Below, one piece after another: positions 36,207-54,700 of a stretch of DNA of 64,000 nucleotides. The translations under genes and the position numbers were made by a program. Source of the DNA: Rotaria socialis (taxonomy: Eukaryota; Rotifera; Eurotatoria; Philodinida; Philodinidae). Location of the stretch: the NCBI GenBank assembly GCA_905331475.1, contig CAJNYU010001352.1, forward strand, positions 32,513-96,512, given 5' to 3'. Each line of letters begins with the position of its first letter. Within the stretch, counting starts at the first letter, position 1. Under the pieces are notes generated by a model. It was not told the origin of the DNA, made no database searches, and saw nothing but the letters and a program-made list of their open reading frames with translations.

Positions 36207-38767
36207 CTATCTAGGAAACATGACAGCGAGAGATATTATAATAGCAGTCAAATATATGAAAAAGAAGGTTCGATCTAGAACAAGTGCGACTTGTTTCCAA
36301 TCATTAACTGTTTTAGCTTTTGCTTCTTTATCTTCCATACGTTTTTTTGTTGTTCGTAAAAAATTTCTTATTTCTTTCAAATCAGTTTCAACAGTCATAA
36401 ATGCAAGTGATGCTGTTATTTGTTGTTGAATTTGTTCCGATAAAGGATCTTCTATTGATTGCTCACGTCCATGTTCAATAGTTAACTCTATATTCTCATT
36501 ATTGGAATCATCATTTGTCGTATGCAAATGTTTATCTCCAAACGATTTAAAACGTCCCTTGAGTAATTCAAATTGTTCAAACTTATCACTATCACATACT
36601 GCTTTCTTTGGTGGCATTAAACTATGAGATCCATGAGGTTCACGTGTAGTTCTATGTGGTACCATACAAAAAAGTGTTGCAAGCCATTCAAGAAAAACCT
36701 TTATCAAGCGAAAAATAATTCCTTTTAAAACTAAACTAATCTAAATAGTATACTTTTCTTAGTACGGCTGGCATTGGTCCACTACCACGAAAATAAATAT
36801 GAACTACAATCGTACATAGAAACGTTGATGTAGCAATCATTCCCATATTCAAACAATAATATGCACCTATGGGAATAAAACGACATTAGTTTCCATTAAA
36901 GTGAAAGGAAATAATTTTATCCGAAGAAAAATATTTCCTTTCCGGAATATGATCTTTTACCTATGCGTGGAATGTGTTCCGCATTGGATGGCATATTTTT
37001 ATAGAGAAGAAGTAGCAGCACAAAAAATGATGTAAATATATTCATTCCTATTTAAAAAGGCAATCGTGATTGTAATATAAGAAGCAGATGAAAAAAGAAA
37101 AGAAAAAGCTATTAGATTTACCGAGTACTAATTTTGATGGACTTTCTGGCTAATAGAAAATAAAAGAATAAAATCATGAATTTATTCAATTATTGAGCTT
37201 ACAGGTAACCAAAAGAGAATACATGTTAAACAGGATAAAAGTACACAAGGCAATATTAATATATAATTATAAAAACCACCACGTCGTTCAAGACTAATAA
37301 AAAATTTTAAATCAACATAAACTTCAGGACAACAATCTAAATCATAATAACAGTCGAAATAAACAAAGAGATAATGGATATATGATATATGTAAACTTGA
37401 TTCTTACCATATTTTTCCGTAAAACGAGATGCCCTGTTTCCAACAATAGACCATTCATTTGATTTAACATAGGCATTAAGATCAAACTTTTTTATACCAC
37501 GGTAAAATTTTAAATCTACTTTTGATTGATCATATGTCCATGTACCAAATTTCATAGAACAATTTTGACGATCATACGGAAAACGACTAGAATTATATAA
37601 ATAGAAGAAAACACAACTTTCCTTTACCTGCACGAACAAATTCAATTACCGAATATCAATTTGACATGTCGATTTAAAAATTGACATCGGTTTCCAAAAC
37701 ACTGTTCCATTATGATAAACAATGGCTAATACATCGCGTTTTTCTTCAAGTCGTGTATCAGCACTAGACGATAAAATAAGAACAATGTCTTCGACTAATT
37801 AATTTAGTGAACTAGATGCATGGAACTATGCTAGATTAACTATTCTAATCATCCATATATATGCATAGAAACGGACATAGTTAAGATAAATCTGTTTCAT
37901 AAGAGTAGAATGAATTGTAAATGTTTAATTAATCGAGCTTGTTTCTTGCAAAGATTTTTAAATATTTTCTATCCTGTCAATACACAACTTACTAATTATA
38001 CAATGTCACATCAGGTTGCCAAATGCGTTTTATTGGTAAACGTATATCCTTAAGATTATCTTTGAAACAAAAAACGTCGTCATGTATTTTTTTCTTCAAA
38101 ATTCATCAGTCAAGTTCATCTACCGTAATGTGCTGGATCCCTAGAATAGAAAAAAAAACATCAGCTAAAAAGAAAAATATTTCTATTTATTCTATTTACC
38201 ATTTTAATGCTTCATCTTCCCACTCCTGAAAAAAAAAGCAAACAACGCTGATAATGATGATGATCAAAAGATAAAAAATGATATTACATACATAAATTTG
38301 CCATTGGTTTGTTATTAATACTTGATTTTTTTCATCCTAAAAGATCTTCGTTTAGTTTATCAGCGTCCTCATTATTTTCTTCTATTTTTACGTACAAGGT
38401 CACTTATATGAATAAGTTGTAAACCAAATCGTACTTCAACGCCTTCACTCGTATTTCTCACAGGTCGACCCCATCGAACTTGATAACTATCAAGTAGGTC
38501 ACAAATAAGCCTCTGTTCAGCGTTCCATGTGCGAATTCGATATCGATTACATTTTTGTTCGAAACTCCAATCGACTATAATAAATCGATTAGATTAAAAA
38601 TTAATATGAATGTAATTGAAATTCAGTTATCGCAATGTAAGTAATATAGACATCTGTTCTTTTTCAATTTTAATATTTAATCTCTTACTATGATAAAGAT
38701 TACAACGTGGAAAATGATTTTTTTTACCTGTGACAAGAATTATTAAAATGATCGATGGAGAGAGCAT
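36207..38767 (-). CDS. Nicotinic acetylcholine receptor-type subunit, 506 aa
   Basis: Pentameric Cys-loop ligand-gated ion channel subunit of the plasma membrane. Exons (minus strand): 38767-38728, 38574-38396, 38336-38292, 38225-38200, 38140-38124, 38059-37993, 37763-37650, 37586-37408, 37336-37203, 37149-37122, 37047-36961, 36866-36754, 36698-36207; the frame is continuous. A short hydrophobic leader (MLSPSIILIILVTV) is followed by the ligand-binding domain, with IRLPIKRIWQPDVTLYN and the Cys-loop C158 to C172 (CQIDIRRFPYDRQNC). Vicinal Cys224-Cys225 in YDCCPEVY mark an alpha-type subunit. TM1 is ILILPCVLLSCLTCILFWL, TM2 follows ESPSKLVLG, TM3 starts near YYCLNMGMIATSTF, and a long cytoplasmic loop leads to TM4 (FFFIYLTAIIISLAVMF). 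The TM2 entry lacks the usual GEK motif and the outer-ring Glu is replaced (YK), so ion selectivity may differ. Exon 5 is only 17 bp. Ligand unproven. Confidence 0.9.
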
Positions 38768-40827
38768 GGTTTAATTACAAATGGCGGAAGCGTGGCACAT
38801 GATGAGTTATTATTAATATGAACTAATTCAAAAATTTATTTCCTATCGTTAGTTCTCTTTTAGTCTGTGTGTGTATTCGTTTGTGTACTTCTATGTTGAT
38901 AGTAGTGCATCGTATGTTGCTATTTTTTTTTCTATACTTTTCTTGTGCGACAAGAAGCGAGGGAGAGCAAGAGTAAGAGTCAGAGAAGAAGAAGGAGGAA
39001 AAGTGTTGTTCGGCAATTGGGAAAATGCTGTTACAGTGTGACATACTCCCTCTCGCGAGATCGAACAAGAGAAGAGAGTCATATCATATATTTTTGCTAT
39101 ACATTTCTGCAAGTGTTGCGTTTCGATTAGAAATTATAAGAGAGTGTTCTGATTTGTTACATTAGGAATACCTAAGTATGATAGAAAAGATATGGATACT
39201 AAGGAATTAGAGTGTGCGAAGCACATTGATAGGGAAAACCTTATTGCAAAAAGTGTATTTATATATCATTGTGTTTGTACGATGGAAGAAATTACATAGC
39301 AACCGATTGATAATTTGATTACTGAAACCAATAGCTATATCTATACTTAGAAGGCACATAGAAAAGGAAAGAAAACAAGACACTCATCATCTTTATTAGT
39401 GAATCTTTTCTTTGTTATTTTTTCCTATTAAACACAAAGAACGTCTCTTTCAATTAACCCTTGTGTATGTGTTTGTCCATATATAGATAGCATTGCAGAT
39501 TTTTTGATTGACTGCCAGGCACTGAGGGACTACCAGGAGGGAAAAGACAAGAGAAAACGTTTGGTCTCACAAAGAAAGAAATCTGATTTTGAGATTTCTT
39601 TCATCGTCATTTCATCCTTACATCAAACATACTGAAAAAAGAATCCAATGGCAAGGTATCATCTTCCAGATTGCATTATTTGATTAGATAGAAAACTATA
39701 TATAAATATTTTTAACATCAATTATTTCTATGCCTATGTATAAAATCGTATTAGTAATGACAACGTAATGGTTTCCGAAAGCAAAACGTTTCAGTTTCTT
39801 TTCTTACTTATTGCATCAAGAAATGAGTCAGAATAAACTAAAAGACACCATAGAACAAATTATTCTAACTCGAAGTTTGTAATCGAATCGTATGCGTGTA
39901 TTGACGTAGCTATAATAGCATACATCATGCAATTTAAGATTAAAAGCACGCACTATAATCAATGTAAATGAAAGAATGAACATACTATATATATATATAT
40001 ATATATACATGCTTTTTGTGCCTTTTGATTATGATTAACACTACTTGTTTCCGTTTTTGTTACTTTTCATTTTCTGCATGCCATTTTGTTCTGATATAGC
40101 CGAATTTTGGGGAGTCCTTGACTACTGTATCATGTTTCTTTTAATTATCATTTCTTAGATTCGACTTAGTTTTCTTGTGGTTATTCACAGATTCATTGCT
40201 TACTACATACAATAGACTAGGAATTTGCTTTCTTTTCTCTCCATCTTCCGAGAATATTCATTAATAAATCGATATGAAAATATTGACACTTGCATGTTTC
40301 TCTTTATATACATTTCTTTCATTTGTTTAACCTTACTATTAGTTTTTCATTGAATGAGAAATTCAAGGTGTTGTTTCTAGAAGAAGAAAAAAAAACTATA
40401 CTGATGCTTGAAATCAATTCTAATCTAAAACTGCTTAATATAGACCATTTCATTACGATCGTGAACTAAGTATGGAAAAACGTATGTAACTCATTAGTCT
40501 AAAATCGTTTGCTACACGATTGTATCATTTATCCTGATAGACAAAGTCAACTTTATCAGTTTGCTGAGTAAATACATTGCCCAAGACCATCTATTTAACC
40601 GATAAATGACTTCGATGAAAGCACTTATCATTCATTACTAGTTTTCAGCACTTGTAGATGATCATCAACAACCATATTTTTTATTTACCAATAGAAACAA
40701 TAAGCATATTCATTTAAATAAAAAATAACATCCACACCAAAAGTATAACGGATAAAAAAAAATAACAAATAAGTAAAGGTTCAAAAACACACGCAAACAC
40801 ACATCAGCAAAGAATATTAAAGGTATA
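38768..40827. other. Intergenic, AT microsatellite only
   Basis: Lies between the 5' end of the channel gene and the 3' end of SEC23, both on the minus strand. It contains the AT dinucleotide tract at 39986-40007. No gene was recognised, and the longer open frames are of random composition. Confidence 0.55.
39986..40007. repeat. (TA)11 microsatellite
   Basis: Uninterrupted TA dinucleotide run of 22 bp. Confidence 0.9.
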
Positions 40828-45547
<4,720 letters not shown>

Positions 45548-46070
45548 ATGAGTAGTGACAATCAAGTCGATGAAGATAATGACATTGTAACATCAAGTAT
45601 TGAGAAAACTGATGAGCCAGCTGAAACAAAGTCTCATTCATCGGAATCTGATAATGACGATACTGACAGTAATGCTAGCAGTGAATATGAAGTTGTAAGT
45701 TTATAAAGGAAAATTAATTGTTAACGAAAAAAAAAAGAAAGATTTGGTTCATTAATTTTATTTTTATTTTTCAAGGAAAAAATTGTTTCGAAACGTCGAC
45801 GTGGTCGTGGCGGATATGAATATTATATTAAATGGGTAGGCTATGACGAATCAGCAAATGAATGGATTCCTGAAGCAAGTTTAAATTGTCCAGAACGTCT
45901 GGAGGAGTTTCATCGCGAAGAAGCGCGTAAACAAAAACGACCGAAAAGAGAAAAAGAACGAAGTTTTTTTCAAAAACGTCGAAATTATAATAACAGCAAT
46001 CGGTCAAAGAAAAAAAAACGTCGAGTAAAAGTTATTGTAGACGACGATGATAATGATGATGACGATGAAG

Positions 46071-46102
<32 letters not shown>

Positions 46103-46393
46103 ACAACTCAATCAGTTGAATCTTCAAATAGTACGTCGAAAACTTCTGATCAAAATCAACAAATTAAATCTCTTACTTACGGAGTTGAAAAAGGTTATGA
46201 AGTTCAAGCTATTCTTGGTATTAATCGTACGAAAGGCGATCAATTACATTATCTTGTTCATTATAAATCACCAACTATATTTGATGATAATATGGAATTA
46301 ATTCCATCTACTATTGCAAAGCAATATTGTGAAGATGAATTAATTCAGTTTTATGAAACAAGAATCGCATGGAATGATCGTCAAACAGATTGA
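45548..46393 (+). CDS. HP1: HP1-like chromodomain/chromoshadow protein, 254 aa
   Basis: Heterochromatin protein 1 family member, expected to bind methylated histone H3 Lys9 in the nucleus. Exons 45548-45694 and 45776-46393, intron 81 bp. An acidic Ser/Asp-rich N-terminus leads into the chromodomain at about 46-100 (EYEVEKIVSKRRRGR, then YYIKWVGYDESANEWIPE). The aromatic cage residues correspond to Tyr47, Trp69 and Tyr72. A basic hinge (KQKRPKREKERSFFQKRR) is followed by an acidic patch and a run of 10 Gln encoded only by CAA (46073-46102). The C-terminal chromoshadow domain at about 190-250 reads GYEVQAILGINRTKGDQLHY through ELIQFYETRIAW, the dimerisation module of HP1. The intron at the chromodomain entry (after EYEV) is unremarkable. 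It is divergently paired with SEC23. Confidence 0.92.
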
Positions 46394-46956
46394 TCACAGA
46401 GAAAAACAAATTAACACAATCTTATTTTTACTCTCATGTATTCATACAATAACATTTTGTCGTATCGTTTTTGTGTTTCATATCGTTCTACTGTGATATA
46501 CTGTATATATGTGTTATTGTTAACTAGAAAAAGAGCCGATAGAGAAAGATTTACTTTTTTTTTTCATTCTGAACAAAGAAAAGCTTGTTACAGTTTGGTA
46601 TCTATTACTTCGCATGTTCTTCATTGTGAAAATGTTTAAATTTTTATGCCAAATCATCTTTTCTCTTCCATAGGAAAATAAGCTTTTTTAAGAATCAAAT
46701 AAGTTTCTATATCAAATGAAACAAATGGCTGATTTTATTATTCTAAATAATTCTTACAATAGATGATTCGAAAAAAGTTTCATTCATATATTGGTTGATC
46801 ATTAAGAAAATATTTTTTTACGAATATTTAAAAGATTAAGAAAAATATGAATTAATGGAATCTGTTAATTCAACAAAACAAAGAAGCATTTCTGTCTTGA
46901 CATTTCATTATAAAAATATGACGAATAAAAATAAAAATATATTGCAATCATAATAG
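46394..46956. other. Spacer between convergent genes
   Basis: 3' flanks of the HP1-like gene and adhesion GPCR 1. No coding signal was seen. Confidence 0.6.
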
Positions 46957-49423
46957 TTATACTTCGGTAGCATTGCTGAACCTATTAATATCTTCTAAAT
47001 CAATAGAATCTATTTCGCGATCACTATCATTCCGACGATTATCTTTTGATTTTCTTCGTGAGATACGACTTATTTTAAACTTTCCTTTGCTTTCCTTCTT
47101 TCGTGATGATGATTGTTTTATAAATTCTTTACTATCAGTAACTCGTTTGGGTTGGTCCAAATGACGTAACCAAATAATGATATACAATAGTATTGTCCAT
47201 AATCCTTCAAGTCCATTACAGATAATGAATACCCACGATAAAACATTTCCAACTTCGGATTGAACAAATGTTATAATTGGACCAATCAACCATCCTACAC
47301 CTTGAGTAATACAGGATGATAATAACACAAGAATGAATTGTTTCATTCGTTCATATGATTGATGTCGTGTTGTAGCATATCGGACATGATGAACAATACG
47401 TCGAATGACAAGAATAATTGTAATAAAATTCAATAAAAGAAATATGCCAATAGGTATTATCACAAAATAATAAAAGACATCTCGAGTAAACCAACAAAGT
47501 TTATAGGGATATAATTGTGTAATATTATAAGATGGATTCGAATTGAATCCTATTGCAAACGAAGTACAGATTATTGAAATGAAAAATGAGACAATAATGA
47601 ATACGAATAGTTGTCGACGCGGTGGCTCAGGAAAAAGTCGAACAAAACGAAGATAATTGAAGTAACCAATGCTTGTTTTAGTGCAAAACATGAATATTAA
47701 AAAGAAATAAACGAAAAACATCAAAATACTCGAATTTAGGAAACATTTTGTTTCGTTTTCAGATGGTGTTTGAGTATAAACTGTCATACCAAGTGCAATG
47801 AAAAATATAAAGAGAATAGTTGTACTTGCAGATGAAATCAATGGAAGTAAATCATGAGCTTTCATTGTTAAAAGAGGATTATGAAGACGAACAATAGTAC
47901 TATGAGTAATAACTATAATAAAGCAGATAATGGAAATCGATTGAAATATGAGTGATGCAATATCTTGAGAGCTGAGATCCTTTGATAGGGGTCCGTTTGG
48001 TAGCCAAATAAGTGCAAATGTTGTCAGATGATCACACGTACATTCGTGTCGAGAAAGAGTTGTGTTGTATATAGGTTTACTGCAACCAGTGTTTTCCCAT
48101 TTAGACGTAGTTGTATTAAAAAATGAACAAAGATACTTTCCATTTTCACGTAATTCTTGAGTTTGTAAATCTTGCAAATATAAAGAAACCTTGATAGAAT
48201 AATTGATAGTTTGGCGTTCTACATTAAATACGATCACTTGTGAAATGACAGATTTATTATTTGAAGTATCCAAATTTTGATAATGTACATTCTCACCAGG
48301 TATAAATACTTTAATAGATATATTATCATCGAGAGATTCGTCATCAAGAATAACTCCAGTTGTTATATTCGATTCGATTATGAGTGATTTAGTACTTTCC
48401 TTAATAACTGTATTATTTATTCCCATAATAACTGCATTATTTCTTTCCACAGTGATTGAACCTCCTAAAATCGTATCATTTTCGAGTTTTCTTGATAGTG
48501 CAAAAAACAATCCTATGCTTGAATTTAATAGTGGTACATTATTCGATGCATTAACAATCCTATCAACTTCAGTAGGCGTTAAATCTTTAGTTTCATTGGT
48601 ATTCAAAGTCAAATTAGCAGCTGCACCAAAATATACAAGCAGAGCTTCAGCTTTTCCCGATGAAGTAGCGTTATTATCGCGCAATATGTTGACTGCACCC
48701 TCCTGTTTACATAAATATTTGGAGAAAAACTATTGGAAGAAACATGAAAGATGTATCATAACATACTCGTGCTTGTGATTTTTCAATACATGTACCATTA
48801 ATCCAGGGTACTAAAGTGATGTTGAGACAAGTTTCGGGAAACAAATGATTAAAGTCAGCAGTCGTAGTCGTAGTCGTAGTTACAGTTTGAGTGCTTGTTG
48901 AATAGGTGCTATTGTCAGGATTAAAAGTGGTAGGCGTGCCGTCAATTGTTGTTGATTGAATGGTACTAGTAACATAATCAGCGCTAGCAGAGGTGCCACT
49001 GATTGTCGATATGTCATTACTTGTTGTAAAAGTTGATAACGAATATTCCATCGTTGATGACACCGTTGCTACTTCGCTTGTCATAATAATTGCTAAAGTA
49101 GAGAAGAGTAATGTAGAATATATTGAGTAAAACATAGTACTCTTTCATCTTACTTATTTCCATGGATGTCATTGTTATGTCTGTTGTTGTCTCACCTAAA
49201 ATAAGTCTTAATAATATTGAAAATAAAAAACTTAAATTTTACTTGTATCACCACTTGCGAATATCCTAGGTTCCATGATTTGCATGAATAAATTTGCGTT
49301 TTTTATATCAATCCATGCATCTGGACTATTGTCATTAAAAATTTCACAGTTGAGTACGGCAATATTATATGAAATTATCAATAGATACAAAATGTAAAGT
49401 ACTTGACTAATGGTAACAAGCAT
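46957..49423 (-). CDS. Adhesion-type GPCR 1, 764 aa
   Basis: Seven-helix plasma-membrane receptor of the adhesion (GAIN/GPS) class. Exons (minus): 49423-49243, 49195-49154, 49092-48767, 48702-46957; the frame is continuous. A signal peptide (MLVTISQVLYILYLLIISY) is followed by a Thr/Ser-rich, probably O-glycosylated stalk (for example TQTVTTTTTTTADF). A GAIN-like domain ends in the GPS, with paired cysteines and HECTCDHLTTFA; autoproteolysis would fall between Leu409 and Thr410. The membrane bundle follows: TM1 from IASLIFQSISIICFI, TM2 ASTTILFIFFIALGM, TM3 ILMFFVYFFLIFMF, TM4 LFVFIIVSFFISII, TM5 FYYFVIIPIGIFLL, TM6 FILVLLSSCITQGVGWLIG, TM7 VLSWVFIICNGLEGLW. The cytoplasmic tail is Lys/Arg/Ser-rich. 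The ligand is unknown and no recognisable adhesion domain lies in the stalk. It is a paralogue of the two receptors further right. Confidence 0.88.
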
Positions 49424-51786
49424 TATGTTAATCTCCTTCGATTAGTAACTGAAAAAAAGAATAAATCAACAGATACACGAAGTGTGGATTGAAATTGGAG
49501 CCTACTGTAACATATACTGCGACATGAAGTGAACACATCTGCATTTATTTTGTGTTTGAGAAAGCGTGGGAGAAAGAAAAAGTAAGAAGTTTTATGATAT
49601 CGGAATCAAACAGATTCATTTAACGAGGCTAACTTCTTTCTACAATACTGATATTACGGAATATTTTAAAAAAGATGAAAACATACAACATATTAAACAA
49701 TATTTTGATTCAAGATGAAACTAAATTTTTTTACACTATGAAATAGCGGTGAAAGTAGAAAGATATGACATGAGCATATTAGTATAATAAAAGTAAATAT
49801 TTAATTTATGTCTAGAATTTTTCACACGAAAAATCATAAAGTGTACTGATTAAAGTTGTATCAAAATTCAAGGTTGTGGATTGATAACCCGACAACCAAA
49901 TTTTTCGAATTACGAAAGTAAATTGTTGGCGAATAATATTGACCTAGTCTCAAAACACAGTTCGATTTTATCCAACGTTATTATAGGCCACATCAAATTA
50001 AAAGTTTCGCTGCTGATAATTCTACCTTAACGAAAGGAAATGACATATTTGATTAAGAACGGTGAAAGATAATAGGAAATGGTAGAATATATTTCGGCTC
50101 AGTTTTCAACTGTTTTGATTAACAAATGTGTATATATTTTTTCATACTATAAAATTTTAATTGTGAAAATGAAGATCAACTTATTTACAATCAACGATAA
50201 TACTTTTCTAATTTGAACATTCTAGAAAAGTTGCATACACCTTAACACCTGATTTTCGACTTACGTAAGTCAATCTTGGATCTCACGTTAAATACGTTCA
50301 ATTTAATTCAAGCGGATCTTACATCTATCAGTTGCGATATGCCGAGTTTTATATTTTGCTTGAAAATTGTATGATGATCTTGAATTCGAGATTACGCATA
50401 CAATAATAGTCTCCATTTACAAATATATAATGAAGAAAACAAGTAATTATATCAACATCTTTTCTACCGTCTATGGACACTATTTTCTTACGATTAGGGT
50501 TTTTCTATATATCATAGAAAATAGAATTTTTCCATGTTATGATTGATGCCCGTTGCATTATAATAGGTTAGTCGATTTAAATCGAATCTATTTAAATACG
50601 AAATTAGTGAAAAGTTCATACTAGATTGTTATATATACATATACATATCGTTTCAAGGTTATATTGCTTGATAAAGTTGTAATTTTAAAAACAAAATATA
50701 CAATAATTACCAATACCGTCATGATATGATAAACATTATACATATTTGAATTTATAGATACACATACACAATACTGAAATATGAAATTAAACAAAACAAT
50801 CAAATGAAATCTTTGTTTAACTCGGCGCGAGTCCTAGCCGAGGGAGTAATTAGCATGCAATTATATCTGGTATTTTTCTATCACTAAAAAGGAATATTAT
50901 CGTTGAAATCAGATTATAGCATCAAGTTAGGATTCTTTAATTACAGACATAACTGTCGTCATCATAAGATCAATGATTAAGAAAAAATTGACAGAAAAGG
51001 CTAATTTATATAATTTATTTATTTTGTGCCCGGAAAATAAAAATGAGAATATACAAATTGTTTATTATATTATCCCTTAATTTTTGATTACTATTTATTT
51101 CACTATAAGAAAGTAACTGCATATATTGTATGTATATACAAGAAAATTCAATATTCCGTCAATCATTAGTGAACATTTTAAACTCATAACATAAATTGCA
51201 ATAATAGCCGTATACATTACTACATTGTTTAGATAATTAGTTGATCGTTTCGGTACAGGAAACTAGAATCCAATGCTTTGTTTAAAACTCAACTTAAGTC
51301 TTTTACTTATTGAGCAGATAAAAATATTTGGTTGGTGAATAGCATGCATTATTTTGACGTCATTCAACACTTTTTTTACTGATTTATTGTAGTATTCAAA
51401 AAAAAATGACCATGAAGCACCGTTTACTCATAGAAATCATCGACAATCCAAAAATAATTGTTTTGAATGCGAATCGGAAACTAAAAAGCTGTATGAGTGC
51501 ATTACTCGCGTCAGATAGAGAGTACATCTTGATAATACCTACATTATTGTCATTATTGAATAGAACTTCATATTTATATCCATAAGAAACAAAAATGACA
51601 TACCTATTTTCTATAATGCAAGTACGATTTGATTTAACAATTGTAAAATTTTTTTCGATTATATTGCCTGTAAAAAAATACGTGCACCATTCAATATAGT
51701 TTATTAGTGATTCGAAGAGAAAAAATGACTAGAAAAAACTTTTCTTTTCTATAGAAGAATGGCATAGAAAATATCATATCCAATGG
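49424..51786. other. Intergenic between receptor paralogues
   Basis: No gene was recognised. Two small hairpins are visible: a 6-bp stem in ctcggc/gccgag at about 50821-50843 and ggttgt/acaacc at about 49873-49898. Otherwise AT-rich. The right end is the 3' flank of adhesion GPCR 2. Confidence 0.5.
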
Positions 51787-54700
51787 CTAAATGGTATTGT
51801 CGTCTCCGAATTGATCATTACGAAAACTTCCATCAATCGAACGGTGAATGTGTGCAGTTTTATTAATAGAATCAAAGCCATGTACTGATTCTTGCCATAT
51901 ATTACGTTCTACTATTCCTGAGTTTTCTCTTTCAGCATTATCTTTTCTTCTAGCATTTTTACTAGATGATTTTTCACCTTTGCTAACACCAATACTCGAT
52001 GTTTTAGTAAGTTCAACAATAGCTGTAACACGTTTCTGTTCTTCCATTCCTTGTAATTGAATTATTATATATAGAATTATAGACCAAACACCTTCCAATC
52101 CATTAAATATAATGAAAAACCATTCTAAAACGTCTCCACCGGTTGGACTCACAAATGAAATAAATGGCCCAAACAACCATCCAATACCTTGTGTCACACA
52201 CGATGATAATAAGATAAGTACACACTGTTTCATTCGTTCATACGACTGATGTCGCGTCGTAGCATTTCGAGCATGAGCAATAATATGTTTACTGACAAAA
52301 ATAATCGTAAAAATATTTAGTAGAAGAAATAAACAAACAGGTATTGTCATGAAATAGTAAATAACATCATGAGTAAACCAACAAAGTTGATATGGATATA
52401 ATTGAGTAATGCTGAATGATGCGTTTGCATTAAAGCCAGCAGCAAACGAAACCCAAGTGATTGAGACAAGAAATGAAATAATAAGTAAACTATAGAGTAG
52501 ACGCAGTTTTGGTTCATGAAAAAGATGTACAAATCGAAGATAATTGAAGTAACCAATACTTGTTTTAGTACAGAACATAAATATTAAAAGGAAATAAACG
52601 AAAAACATCAAGACACTCGAATTTAGAAAACACTTTGTTTCGTTTTCAGATGGTGTTTGAGTATAAACTGTCATGCCCAGGGCGATATAGAATATAAAGA
52701 GAATAGTTGTACTTGCAGCAGAAATCAATGGAAGTAGGTTAATGGCTTGAAATTTCAATGATGGATTCATAGCTCGAACGGCAATAGAATGAATAATAAC
52801 AATTAAGAAGCACACAATAGACACAGATTGAAACACAAGTGATGCAATATCAGCTGCTCTCATAGTACGTCCATATGATCCAATTTGTGATTGTGGCAGC
52901 CAAATAAGAGCAAACGAAGTTAGATGATTACAACTACATTCATATCGGCTGAATGCAGGATTGAATAGTGGATTGGTACAACCAGTTTCGTTCCAACGCG
53001 AGTTACTGATGTCATAGAATGAACATAGATATGTGGCACTTACATTAGGCTGATACTCTGGTGATATTTTAAAATATAAAGAAATATTCATTGGAACAGA
53101 TGCGGAACTGATTGGTTGAACTGAACCAATGACAACCGAAGAGGCAAGTGACTTATTTGTTTTCTTGTCAACATTTTCGTACATAGTTGGTTTATCAATA
53201 ATGAACATTTGCAGAGATTTCACATTCAGCAAAGATTGTTCAGCAATAACAGCAGCCACAGTGATGTTTGAATGTAATGAAGAATCTTTAGTAGAATTCG
53301 TCACCGAAGCACCACTGAAACCACGTTGAAATCTTGCACCCAATATAATATCATTTGAACTGTGATTCAGCGGTTGAGCAATGACAAAAGAAGTATCAGA
53401 ACTAATTGTAATACTTGTATTATTGAGATTACGCAGCGACTCCTCTATTATATTGATAGATACAGTACTATTAGCGTCCCTTGACATATTTGCATTATTT
53501 ATCGATGCTACATACAATGAAAGAGCATCTGCTAGATCGACAGAACTTGCATTGCCCCTGTGTAGTATTCCAGCTGAATATTCCTTGAAAGACAACGATT
53601 AGTGAAACAAAGAGAATAATGTTGAACTAACCTGCCCAGCGGCATAAGAAACACAAGTGCCATTGGGCAATGCTACTTGTGATGAATTACGGCAAACATC
53701 AGGAGTGTATGCCGTAGCAGTGGTTGACATTGATGATACTGCTGTTGATGTAGAAGTAGATGTGGTATTAGTTGAAGTCAACGTTGTTAAACTAGTTGAA
53801 ATTGTAATCCGTGAAGTTGATGTTGATCTGGGACTAGTGGACATGGAGATTGTTGATGTGATACTAGGAGAAGCTGATGATGTTGATACGGTGCTGGTGG
53901 AAGTAAAAGTTGCTGGCGCTGTGGATGCGGTAGGCCTAGTGGATGGCGAAGGATTTGGTGTAGACGCTAATGTCAATCTGGGCGAGATCGAGATATTGGT
54001 TGCCAATGACGCTGTGGTACTGACTTCAGTCGTGTCCACTTCTGGTGTCGTAGTATCTATAGATGTAGATGTTGCTATGATTGTGGCGTTGGTTGCCAAT
54101 GATATTGTTGTATGCTCGGTGGTATTTACCGTATTGGATGTTATTGCAGTTACTAGGATGGATGTTACAACTTCGAAAGTACTCTATCATTAGAACATAT
54201 GTGGTTAATGGATAGCTTTTTTCAGGATAGGCTTTGGAATAGAGAGTATTTCAGGGTGATTACTCTGTATTAAATTTGAATTTCGAGCATTGAATTGACT
54301 CAGGTTGCTTCGAGAGGGGGGGGGATCGATCCCAGGATCCATCTGGATCCATGAGATCCGGAAATTCAGTATTCGCTTTCCCCCCTCGGTTTTCTCTCAG
54401 ATATGAACTGTAAAGAACACCTCATACTCCACTTCTACTTGTCGCAGAATTTAAATAGTCATAGAAAGAACACCAAAATACTATCTAACATTTTCTTTAT
54501 TGGTTTACTCTCGGTTGGTACTACGTAGACAATTCAAGTAAATGTCGTTTGCTTTTTCAAGTCTGGTTTGGATTTTTTTCATCAAACTATTGCTCTCGGA
54601 CCAATGAAAATGAAAGTTGCATTGAAAGTGAACAGTTTATGCTATAATACATTATGAAGCAGTGCTAATCACTGATTAGTAATCAGTTTTCCATCGCAGA

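Noticed and set aside
53657..54193. 178-codon Val/Asp-rich plus-strand frame
   Set aside because: Antisense shadow of the Ser/Thr-rich stalk of adhesion GPCR 2.
54301..54400. G-rich tract as a telomeric or quadruplex element
   Set aside because: It is a single G9 run without repeated units, so I list it only as a homopolymer.
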